This document shows, piece after piece, positions 23,412 through 33,195 of a stretch of 64,000 nt of DNA. The notes under the pieces are model-generated. The model was not told the DNA's origin. It worked only from the letters and a program-made list of their open reading frames with translations, and did no database searches. Within the stretch, counting starts at the first letter, position 1, and each line of letters starts with the position of its first letter. The translations under genes were made by a program, and so were the position numbers. This DNA is from Seiridium cupressi (Eukaryota; Ascomycota; Sordariomycetes; Amphisphaeriales; Sporocadaceae): the NCBI GenBank assembly GCA_036674765.1, contig JARVKI010000140.1, positions 16,057 to 80,056 on the forward strand, in the 5' to 3' direction.

Positions 23412-24239
23412 TGTGAGCGACGGCGAGAAGAAATTTGAAATACTGAAGACGCCTGTCACACACGCAGGGACATCATTCCTGAGATGTTTCTATATATCCC
23501 GCTTACATACTCAAATCTACAACGCGCCGTATCATTGCGACGCTCTGCAACGGAACATCCTTCCTCTGGAAGGTTACTGCCTGCCTCTGTACCTGGTCGC
23601 TATACGCGCATACCAATAATAATATGGCAGAGCCCAATTGCCAAGTCAGGAATGCCAAGGCCGCGGAGGCTGCTGACAAAAGCCAATCGGGCAATATACC
23701 GGCTAGTCTAGAAGATGCAATAGATAACGCGATGAAACAATAGGACCCTAGGGCAACGCGTGTGTTGCCACGATCCGGGCCCACACATCCCTCGGCCCAG
23801 AATTTCCGAGTTGGATTACAATTTATACTGCCAGGTCGATCATCCAGCACAGGGATGCCAGCGCTAAGCTTTATCTCATGTCCCAATACGTACTAGTGCG
23901 CGGCAGTTACAGAGTCGTAGAGTGTCAACGAATTCTGGTTATAATAGGCAGGTCTCATGCTAGTGCTCCACAATCAATGTCCACGCACCCCAAAGCACAT
24001 GTCGACCATGTTTATCCACCAGGAAGAAAAGTTACCGGAACATCCGTCCAACGGTGGAGAAAAGAAACGGAAGAACCGAAAGGTCAAAGTTTTGATGACT
24101 CCTTTCAAGCCCTGCTGAATTCTGCGGTTGTCATGCTTTTATGCGCTCGAGATTGGAAGCAGAGGGGTACTGTTGGCAGCCTCCTAGCTCAGTAGAAGCA
24201 TCAGTGGTCGGCAAGATTCTTGCAGTAGGGCTCGACACA
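23412..24239. other. Divergent intergenic region between two MFS genes
   Basis: About 830 bp that must hold both promoters of the divergently transcribed MFS pair. No gene or clear regulatory motif is recognised. Confidence 0.5.
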
Positions 24240-26608
24240 ATGTTGGAATACGAATTATCGCAGACGCCCTCTCAATCGGCTGAGTCCTTGGACCGCCGCG
24301 ATGAGGCCCGCCGCGACGACCAGCCGTCGCAAGCATCCAGATACATCGAGGCTTCGACTCAGACTGATCCTGAGAAAGAGACCGCCCTGAGAGAGGCCAG
24401 CCCATTCCTCTCCGGATTCAAGCTAGCAGCGGTAGTCATCGGCACCACCCTAGTCATCTTTCTCATCATGCTAGATGTGTCTATTATCAGTACTGTAAGT
24501 TGGATGTTCGACGCACGAACTCATTAGGCTTCGTCTGAGTCAAACAAATACTGACCCCTCAACTCTCAGGCTGTGCCTCGTATCACCAGTGAGTTCCACG
24601 CTCTGGATGATGTGGGCTGGTACGCTGCTGTATACCAACTGGCAAGGTAAGTCTTGGACAGCACCAACTTGGCCGTGCTTCATGACTAGATGCATGCATC
24701 GTTCTCCGAGAAACACATCGCTGACGGGAGAAAATAGTTCATCTTTTCAGCCATTGACTGGAAAGTTCTATACACACTTCAGCTCCAAAGTGAGTGGGCC
24801 CGCATATCTACCGTCTCAGCTGAGATCTTGCATCTGACCGGGAAACAGTGGACATTCATCATATTCGTCTTGATCTTTGAAGCCGGATCACTCGTATGTG
24901 GTGTGGCGACATCGTCGTCCATGTTTATCGGCGGTAGAGCAATTGCTGGTATCGGAGGGTCTGGCTTGATCAACGGAGGTCTCACGATCATTTCGGGTAC
25001 TGTCCCCGTCGAGAGACGTGCTTGTAAGCCTCACACCACGACGAGAGCTCCCTTTTCCTGAACCTGGGCTAATATTTATCAACTGCAGTATTCACCAGCA
25101 TAATGATGGGATGTATGTATAAACAATGTACGATCAAGTGCAATGGCGCTAACATACACTCTAGTCGGACAACTGGGCCTCATCTCTGGACCTCTAATAG
25201 GAGGTGCTCTCACGGAATACTCGACTTGGCGATGGTGTAAGTCAAGCGTCTCATCAGTAGTTCTTGCGAAAAAGTTAGGCAACTAACGATGAATAGGCTT
25301 CTATATGAACCTCCCTATTGGTTTCGCAGCTCTGGCCCTTCTCGTATCCATCCATGTCCCTGACATTACCGCCAAAGCTCCATTCAATAAGGAGTTGATC
25401 AGGAAAGTCATTCCTCAGCTAGATCTGATTGGCTTTGCCCTTTTTGTTCCAGCGGCTATCATGTTCCTCTTAGCACTGCAATGGGGTGGCAATGATTATC
25501 CCTGGAATAGCCCCGTAGTGATCTGTTTGTTCTGGGGTGCCGGATTCGCCGCAATCGCCTTCGTGTTTTGGGAGCGCCGCGTTGGAGAGAAAGCCATGAT
25601 CCCTGGTTCGATCTTGAGAGATCGGGTTGCCATGTGCAGCGCTGTACAGGTGAGTTTCGAAACTTCGCTTATTTATCTCATAGTCTGTCCAGCATTTTCC
25701 TCTTATGCATGAGGTCATCGATTTGTCGTGTCGCCTTGTTTGGCACCACCAAGCTCTGACCGCGAATTAGGGCATGTTTCTGCTTGGCACGGTATTTACT
25801 GCCAGCTACTATTTCCCGATATACTTCCAGGCTGTGAAGGGAGACGGTCCGACAATGAGTGGAGTCGACCTACTACCGAGTATCCTGAGCCAGCTATGCA
25901 CGACAGTGCTGTCCGGTTACCTGAGTAAGTCTGGTTCCATCACCACCAATTTCCAAACCCTCTATTGAAAACTTCGCAAGTCATTTACTTATGCCAATGC
26001 AGCCACGAGGCTGGGCTACTACTTACCCTGGCCTATCGCCGCTGGCGTCCTAAGTGCGATAGGCAATGGCCTAGTTTCGACATTCACACCCACAACGACG
26101 ACTGGGCAATGGATAGGCTACCAGATTTTATTGGGCGCCGGACGTGGGGCCGGAATGCAAATGGTATGATCTTGATGCAAAAGACAACGCGAGGTTCTTC
26201 CAACTAACCAAGAGGCAGGCCATGATCGCGATCCAAAACAACTTGCCTGGTAGACAGATACCGGTGGGTATTGCTTTCCAGGTCTTCTGCCAGAACATCA
26301 TGGGTGCTTGTCTTCTTTCCATCGCTTCAGTCATCTTCACCCAGAGCTTAGCAGCAGAGCTTCCTCGGCTCGCTCCTTCGGTCACTCCGGCGGCTGCGTC
26401 TGCAGCAGGTGGAAGCGCAAGTGCGGTAAGGGGCCTTCTCCCCGAGGGCAGTCCTGAGCTCGAAGGCCTGCTGGAGGCATTCTCAATCGGTGTGGATAGA
26501 GTCTTCTATATGCTGTCTGCTTTGTCCGTGGTGAGCTTCATAGCTGCATGGGGAATGGGTTGGAAAGACACACGAAAGAGAGCAAACGCAGGGAAGGGCA
26601 GTGCATAA
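24240..26608 (+). CDS. MFS transporter, DHA2 (14-helix drug:H+ antiporter) type, ten exons
   Basis: Exons 24240-24494, 24570-24646, 24738-24789, 24849-25023, 25089-25112, 25165-25236, 25297-25649, 25771-25924, 26003-26163 and 26219-26608 join in frame to 570 aa. Most introns have CTGAC or CTAAC branch sites. Family marks run in order: [14 protein letters not shown] (helix 1), [30 protein letters not shown], the antiporter motif [20 protein letters not shown] (helix 5), [11 protein letters not shown] and [10 protein letters not shown]. This is the layout of fungal efflux pumps that expel toxins, drugs or the cell's own metabolites using the proton gradient. One exon is only 24 bases. It lies divergent to another MFS gene and near a glycosyltransferase. 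Confidence 0.92.
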
Positions 26609-27292
26609 TGGACTAGGCATCAGGTGGTATGCCACATCACTCATTTAGAATTGGTACGATAACACATATAGAGTAATATGTACACTACATAGCAACTGGC
26701 AACTGCCCATATTTGCCGTTATCTGGTGTTATTTGGCGCTGCCAGCTACATTCAAAATATTTTTCCCCAACTCTTGGTGTCAGAATCATGCCGTAACCGA
26801 ATGCCTTAACCTACTGGATTGGGGGTGACATCGCACTCTAGTGCGAAGAATTATTAGAGGTCAGATATAAAATTCAATAGTCCCTGTGGTTTGATTTTCT
26901 AGACCGAATATGTAAAGTTGGATACAACTTAGTAGGGTCTATATGATTCTTACGCAATTTAGGCTCCCCATCGCGAAAGCTGTCGCCTCTGATTGGATCA
27001 GTGCCACCTTCCGTTTCGGTTTTTGGAAGCTCTGCCATCACCTCTGACGCGTAATATCATCCGAACTTTGCCGCAACAGCTCTTATCAGCTCCACTCTAG
27101 CAGAATGTAGCAGGCAGTCATGTCTCAGTGCACTCTGATGTGAATGATTGACGACGCAAGCGTTTGTATCACAAGGAGCATGTTATCATATAGAAGCCCA
27201 GAAAGTGGACGATCCGGGGTGATGCAGTGTGTCATTGGCAGCTATCAGTATTTTCCCCTCTCATCTTTTCGGTCCGTTCCAGAAGCTTCAGG
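26609..27292. other. Intergenic, no gene seen
   Basis: About 680 bp between the DHA2 transporter and the F-box-like gene. An in-frame ATG at 27227 upstream of the F-box start is judged to be leader sequence. Confidence 0.5.
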
Positions 27293-28780
27293 ATGGAAAG
27301 ACTTCCTTTTGAGTTGGCGTCTATGATAACAGTGGATCTAGACGTCGGTTCTGTTGCAGCACTCCGACAGACATCACGATTCAACTGCAGACAATTTACT
27401 CCCATCTTCTTGCAGTTTTTCAAGAACCAAAGCACAGACTTGACTAAGGAAGGACTACAGCGGCTATACAGGTTGGCTTGTAGTCCTGTTCTTCGCGCTG
27501 CCATAACCACTCTTACACTCGACTGCCTTTACTACCATTACGATCTCTGCAATTACGGTATACACATATGTGCGCCACAATGTCCGTCCATCCGAGACCC
27601 ACAGTTTCCGTGCGGCTGCAAGATCCGACGAGAATGGATCATGGAGCGACAGACGGAACAGGACCTCTTCAAGGGCGAAGAAATGTTCAACATGTTGTCT
27701 TTCTGTTTTGAGAACTTCAGCAATCTCCGCAGCGTCAACCTCGAGGCTTCGGTAGTACTCGATGTCAACATCAAGCAAAGGCCAGAAGAAGTCCCGTCGA
27801 TGCACTGGCGGGAGCTCTGGACTAACGCCATTCACTCCTACCGTATTCTGATTCTGTCGATTGCCGAGGCTAGAATATGTCTAGACAGTCTCAGTGTTTA
27901 CCAAAGAACACGGAAGTGTAGCATACCAACACACGAGGTCTTTGAACCAGCTCTGTTTTCCGATATCCAGCGAGCGAACTTCACATCTTTTGCGACTAGT
28001 CTGAAAACTTTCTCCATCAGCTTGGCTACCACAACATTACCAATAAGACCACGTCAAGGCGCTCCTGATACTTCTGGGAAGAGAAAGCAGTTGAGCACTT
28101 ATGACTCGTTCGATATTTCTCGTGGTACCAACCTTCATGCCGACGACCACCGGGTCGACTCGTTGGCAGATTTGGACGACGTATCCCGTCTGCTCCATAT
28201 GATGCCAAGTCTCGAATCTCTTCACATTCACCTCTGTACGACAGTCAACGGCATCCTATCTCCGGCATACTACCAGAAATTCCTGGCAACTCTCTTCTCG
28301 CACGGTTGGCACTTCCCGATGCTCTCCCATCTCGTCTTACGCGGCTTTCGAACGAGCCAAGATGACTTGTACGACGTCCTCGCGCGCCACGTGTCTCGGT
28401 TACGCACACTGGGTCTGGAGAACATCACTTTGAGTACTGGGTCTTGGACACCGATGTTCTCTCTGCTCAGTCGTGATGCATGTCTCCTGGAGAAGCTACG
28501 TCTCTCGGCACTGTGGTCCCCTGAATCGCACGGCAATAGGATGAATCTCGCACATGCACATCGCGTTTTCAACTCGAACGGACTGTGCACACCGTCTGAT
28601 AATGGAGATGCGGACAACGTGGAGATTTCGTGGTATGTTTGGGAGCTTGCGGGCGAAGATGTCAGGCGGTCTGGCGGGATCCAGTTCCGACCAATGATGG
28701 GATACATGGGCGAGTCTGCAGATTCGGATGCGACAACAGACTGGTATGGACAGTACTGTGCAGATTACGGCCCTTTTTGA
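27293..28780 (+). CDS. F-box-like protein
   Basis: Single-exon gene of 495 aa. The first ATG of the domain gives MERLPFELASMITVDLD, followed by VGSVAALRQTSRFNCRQFTP. This matches the F-box L-P-x-E-L pattern and the second helix with L-R-x-x-S/C-R, so residues 1-40 would bind Skp1 in an SCF ubiquitin ligase. The rest (LTTLTLDCLYYHYD, LESLHIHL, LSHLVLRGFR, LRTLGLENITL) reads like irregular leucine-rich segments used to pick substrates, as in many fungal F-box proteins of unknown target. The F-box is divergent and short. Confidence 0.8.
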   Translation: MERLPFELASMITVDLDVGSVAALRQTSRFNCRQFTPIFLQFFKNQSTDLTKEGLQRLYRLACSPVLRAAITTLTLDCLYYHYDLCNYGIHICAPQCPSIRDPQFPCGCKIRREWIMERQTEQDLFKGEEMFNMLSFCFENFSNLRSVNLEASVVLDVNIKQRPEEVPSMHWRELWTNAIHSYRILILSIAEARICLDSLSVYQRTRKCSIPTHEVFEPALFSDIQRANFTSFATSLKTFSISLATTTLPIRPRQGAPDTSGKRKQLSTYDSFDISRGTNLHADDHRVDSLADLDDVSRLLHMMPSLESLHIHLCTTVNGILSPAYYQKFLATLFSHGWHFPMLSHLVLRGFRTSQDDLYDVLARHVSRLRTLGLENITLSTGSWTPMFSLLSRDACLLEKLRLSALWSPESHGNRMNLAHAHRVFNSNGLCTPSDNGDADNVEISWYVWELAGEDVRRSGGIQFRPMMGYMGESADSDATTDWYGQYCADYGPF

Positions 28781-29244
28781 ATGGGTGTAAGACAAATATG
28801 GTGAATTTCGCATTGTACACAAACAAGACGATCACGACATTAAAGTTGCGAGGAAGCTTGAGGTTCGGTACTGAATATTACATGGCAATCGTTCCCCAGT
28901 ATAAACTCTGTAATGAATAGAAGAAATATTGCATTGACCAAACATTATGGGATGTCATGGTCGCTTACTTATGGTTACAGGCAGTCTTTACCTGGTGTCA
29001 TCCCTCGTGCTGCTCTAAGTCGACCAAGAGCGGAGAGTCTGGATATCAAAGTATAATAATCTACTTCTCTTCGCAAAGTTTATATGCATCATTTGATACC
29101 CAATAGATTAAAACTCAACAAATACTCCACATGAAGCTTGATTGACCGTTCAAGCAGAATATTCCCTGAGCGGGCGATGCCTTCCGGAGCGGGTACCCTC
29201 TAGTCAAGCCATGGATGACTTCTACCAAGCTGAGCGACTTGACA
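28781..29244. other. Convergent 3' intergenic region
   Basis: About 460 bp between the 3' ends of the F-box-like gene (plus) and the peroxidase-like gene (minus). AT-rich and without visible coding. Confidence 0.5.
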
Positions 29245-30686
29245 TCATCCTAGTAGACCCTTTCTTGGCAATCCAGTATAGCCATTGTATGCTTTGGTGT
29301 ACCCAGGATACTTCTCAAACAATTGGGAGTTGATCTTGTTCAGCTGTGGGCACAATTTTCCCGTCAGAGCTTGCTGGACGCGATCCAAGAGAGGCGCCAT
29401 TGCCGCTGGCAGATTCGAAAAGCTGGAACCCAGAAAGTCTGGAGTTTCGGTCATTACGAGCTGCAGCACAAAGCATTGGAGCTTCTCAGGATCTAGCAAG
29501 CTGGCTGCATCAAACACGCCACCCGTCAGATCCGATATGTCAACTCCGGCGAAACTGTTCGGTGTCCCGGTGTTGCCACCGATCGATAGAAGAGGCGGAT
29601 AGATCAAGCCGTGTTCCACAACATCCAGGAGGAAGGCCGCGAGTGAGAAGTCATCGCCAATTGGGCGGCGATACCAATTATCCGAAATACGCTCTCCGCC
29701 TTGGTTCATGACGAAGTTACTCTCATCGTGGCCTTCGACGCCAAAGAAAGAGGCGAACGTTTGCCGTGAGAGATATCCGTCGGGATACTGCTCGGAGTGG
29801 TTGGCCATCATACGGACTGGGAATGAATAAGAGGCGACTGAAACAAGGACGCTACTAAATGGAGCGTAGAAGAAATACGGGTTATTGGCCTTCGAGTGAT
29901 CGAATCGCCGTTTGTGAAGAGAGGCCAGTGCCGTATACTGTTCTGAAGCTGGCGTGTTTTCCGGAATCGAGAAATAATAGTCTACGAATTGGTCGTGACT
30001 AATGTTGAAGTTGTTTCCGTAGAGATACAGATCGCCGCGGGTTGCACTTGAATCACTTTCGTACTTGTTGTGACTCCCGCTTAGACCTTCGGGCGTGCCG
30101 AGGAGTCCCAGACCTCCTAAGATGTTTTGGCTGTTCTGGCTAGGGCCACCAATCGAGAAACCCGGAATGAGAGACACAGGATTACCGTCGAATACTGTTC
30201 CGATCACTGCCAATATGCCACCTATATCGAGACCGAGACCATAGACATCGTTTGTCGCCTTGACAAGTGTGGCCATATCAGCCACGCCGTTGCGAGGAAG
30301 ATATCCATGGTTTGCTAATGCGTTTAATCCAGGGCATGGTCCTGCTTTATGTTAAAGGAAGGCCTGGGTACCTTCTTTTAGTGAACTCTCACCTCTCTGG
30401 TCGCCTGCCGCAAAGTTGCGGGCCTTCCAAGCGTGCTCATCGGAGACGTGGATCCGCTGCTGCTGTGCGTTGAAGATTGTAGACCTTTTGATAGGATTTG
30501 AGTACGACTCATGATATGCGTCCGAGTTCTTTTCACCGTTCGATTTACTGGAATCGGCAAAGGGGCAGTCCTTCACGTCTTTCCCCGAGTACCTCGCATA
30601 TAATTCCAGCTGATCTGCGGTCATAGCGGAAAAGCGAATGACAGCTGGATCAATGTAAACAGAAACAGTCCTATGAAGTACTGCAT
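29245..30686 (-). CDS. Heme-thiolate peroxidase (chloroperoxidase/peroxygenase family), apparent N-terminal frameshift
   Basis: Mature-protein exons are 30624-30393 and 30341-29245 (442 aa from an in-frame ATG at 30624). The splice restores GDQRGPCPGLNALANHGYLP, where Cys in PCP (about residue 80) is the heme-thiolate ligand. YESDSSATRGD (about 171-181) aligns with the EGD/heme-magnesium region, with Gly replaced by Ser. Upstream, an ATG at 30686 encodes MQYFIGLFLFTLIQLSFAFP, an excellent secretion signal, and a TATA-like box lies about 70 bp before it. That frame is one base out of register with the mature protein, at an A4 (minus-strand T4) run at 30630-30633. Either one base is missing from the sequence or the gene is freshly broken. 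By my alignment from memory, the distal acid-base Glu is not obvious (ASYSFP). Family members oxidise or halogenate organics outside the cell. Confidence 0.85.
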
Positions 30687-31156
30687 CGTAGCAGCGGTAA
30701 AGATGTAACGGTGAATATAACGATTCGCTGATTGAGAGTCTACGATGGGTGTTATTTATAGGCATTGTACATTTTACCCCATCAACCACCTCGTCATCGA
30801 TTAAACAGCGACAGAATGGTGGCCGTAGTACGGACTATGAGTGTGGATAAGGTTGAACAAAGGCGAGACATTACGGGGAGTGACAGCCCACGGCGCTGTC
30901 AATGGTCCCAAGAAAACGGCAACTCAAGCCAGTGCAACCAGATTTCCTTGGAACTCTCGGGAGAGAATAAAAAACGATAGTATGAACCTGCAGTGGATTG
31001 TGAGGGTGGCGATTCTCGGGAGCGGGTTATCCGTGAGAGTGGGTTGTCAAGAGGCCGAAGCCATTGGTAAAGGGGACGGTAAAGGTGAAAGTCCAATTGC
31101 GTCGTAGATATTGATTTTATATAGTACTACACCGTATTCCTTTCAGGTTCTCCGTC
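30687..31156. other. Upstream region of the peroxidase gene
   Basis: About 470 bp between the peroxidase signal-peptide ATG and the 3' end of the DSBA pseudogene, both on the minus strand. It holds the peroxidase promoter; nothing else is recognised. Confidence 0.5.
30752..30761 (-). promoter_or_regulatory. TATA-like box of the peroxidase gene
   Basis: On the minus strand the sequence is CTATAAATAA, 66-75 bases upstream of the ATG at 30686 and about 130 bases from the ATG at 30624. The spacing supports transcription that includes the signal-peptide ATG. Confidence 0.5.
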
Positions 31157-31911
31157 TTAGCACATTCCTGTATCGAATGACGCTCCCGATCGACCTTCTC
31201 TGGCGGCTACAATGGTAACAAAGAAGTTTTTCGAATCCTGCGCGCCGTCTACCGCCCACTTTCCCTGAATCGTGAAATTCGGGAACCCTTGAATCCCCTG
31301 AGTATGTGCCTGCTCGACCTCTCGATCGATAGCCTCACCACCATTATCACTTTCGAACCACTATTTAGTCTCGGCACGGTCGAAATCAGCTTTGACTGCA
31401 GCATCGGTCAACGTCTCGAGACTTGTGATATCACCACCTTCTTCAAGATGACTTTGGACAACTTCATAGCAACGCAATTCTCGCCTCATTACCCTTCGCT
31501 TTCCCAGGCTGGATTAGCCGATACGCATTTCGTGTGTTCCCAGTCTTGCACTCACTGCGGAAGAAACTGATGCCCTCCAGAGCTCCCATCTTTCCTGATC
31601 TCTCTTGCATCATCGCAACACGATTTTTACCGAATTGCTCCTTCTTGTACTTCTACAGTGGGATACCGATCTTCGGTGTGTCCGGGCTAAGGTAAAAGGC
31701 TGACCAGGAGATACTGAATGTATCATCCTTCACACCTGGATAAGTCTTACAGCATAGTTCGATACCTCTGTCTGGACGCTTCTTGCCGAGGTAGCACTAG
31801 TTCGTGATCAACGCCTGGAATATCTAAATCGTGTCAATGGAAGACAAAGGGTAAAATGCTTACGAAAAGGCAATTCAGGTCCGAGATAATCTTTATATTG
31901 AAATGTGTCAT
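31157..31911 (-). pseudogene. DSBA-like thioredoxin-fold oxidoreductase pseudogene (FrnE type)
   Basis: The minus strand reads through a whole FrnE/DSBA-like protein, but in pieces. A start MTHFNIKIISD (31911) is followed by a probable intron. Then come CYLGKKRPDRGIELCCKTYP, TFSISWSAFYLSPDTPKIGI, YKKEQFGKNRVAMMQER, CKTGNTRNAYRLIQPGKAKG, LEEGGDITSLETLTDAAVKA and HTQGIQGFPNFTIQGKWAVD. The order and spacing are those of the family: CPWCxxG site, insertion helices, then GVxGxPxFxI before the end. It is broken by TAG stops at 31797-31799 (within the redox CPWC-type site), 31653-31655 and 31361-31363, and by a frame jump near 31466-31472. The intact family catalyses thiol-disulfide exchange. At least two stops fit G-to-A or C-to-T changes. 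Confidence 0.87.
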
Positions 31912-32391
31912 TGTAACTAGTGGTTTAAAGCACGGCGCGATATCTTGAAGGGCGGCCTGTAATTCAAAGTTTACTGAATCTGGATAAGACTATTATCCCT
32001 TGGCAGCGCGCCGGCAAAAATGGGTCAACACGGAGCATTTTGGATCACAAATGCCAAAGAATACTCCGACGTCCGAAGACTTGGCGAACCCAGTATCCTT
32101 CCGGAGCGCCGTATTTGAGTGCCTTGCTCGTTTTGGGACTAATTTATTAACCGTACCATAATAACTGCTGTGAGGCCTCTTCACTCATCGGAAACGAGTT
32201 GGCGGGCTGTGTTGAATGTTTTATGGCCCAGCTCTCTTGCCCATGGCTAAGCATGGAATTGGCCACTACTGGAAATGGTCTCGGGTACGTTGACATATAA
32301 TGTTACACCATAGGGAGATGTAGTTCTTGCGGAAGATGCAGTATGATGCGTAAACATCATCCGGGGTATCATTGTTTGGTGTCATAATCAT
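31912..32391. other. Intergenic, no gene seen
   Basis: About 480 bp between the start of the DSBA pseudogene and the stop of SPC34, both minus strand. No feature recognised. Confidence 0.5.
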
Positions 32392-33195
32392 TTACATGCT
32401 TTGCAGCCCGGCCAGGTCTTTCTCCATGGCACGAAGTCTCTGCTGTAGCTCTTTCTTCTTCTTGTCCAGTTCTCGTACTTCCGCTTCCTCCCGCCGAAGG
32501 TCGTCCTCTGTCAGAATTGTGCTTTCTTCTTGCTCTTCTTCGTTCTCCTCTTCTTCCTCGCTCCAAATGTCTTTGTTCATGCGGCCTAGCGTTTCGGCTT
32601 GCTCGGCCACCTTGGCTTCGTAATATGCTAGTGTATTCAAATGCTGGGAATACTTGGCCCGCTGCACTGGTATCCGCTCGAGCGCACCGGGTAGCGGATA
32701 GACACTGCACAGCTTCTCTGCACCCTCCAGGAGTATTTCCACATCGACGTTGTCCTTGTGTCGCCCCCTCTCACTTTTTCGTATTTGCTCATGCAGACCG
32801 CCGCCCAAGACCGCAGCGACAGCCGTATGCCTCCTGGGCGCACCGGCGTTCCTGCCTGTAGAGCTTCCCGAGGTGGTCACCTCACCCGAAGCAACGTTGA
32901 AGACGGTCTGCCGCCTGGATGGTTGCTTTGGTGGATCTGGGACCTGGGAGGTGGCTGGCGGCGGCGGCGGTGGGACTGAGAACAGTGCGCGTTCATGCGT
33001 TTCGGTGTCGCGGATTAAGGAGGTAATATCGTGGTTCGAGAGCAGGGCGTTTGTGAATATCTTAGGTTGAGGGAAGCTGCTTGTTGTCAGATTGGCCGAA
33101 ACACCATATACGAGGTAGAGGCATAGTTACGGGAGGCTGTCGATGCCTTGGCATGATATGGCAATCTGCTCGAAGTGGGCAGATAGAAGAGACAT
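32392..33195 (-). CDS. SPC34: DASH complex subunit Spc34
   Basis: Exons 33195-33131 and 33076-32392 give 249 aa. The first exon encodes MSLLSAHFEQIAISCQGIDS, and the splice makes SLPFPQPKIFTNALLSNHDI, the hallmark N-terminus of fungal Spc34. A Pro-rich linker follows, then EILLEGAEKLCSVYPLPGAL and the conserved YSQHLNTLAYYEAKVAEQ. The C-terminus is a charged coiled coil (EEEEENEEEQEES, then KKKKELQQRLRAMEKDLAGL). Spc34 is one of ten subunits of the DASH/Dam1 ring that couples kinetochores to microtubules and is an Aurora B target in yeast. The 54-bp intron has a GTAACT donor and a CTGAC branch site. Length and order fit the family; nothing is unusual. Confidence 0.95.

Noticed and set aside
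19428..26608. Secondary-metabolite gene cluster
   Set aside because: No polyketide synthase, peptide synthetase, terpene cyclase or cluster regulator is present in the window.
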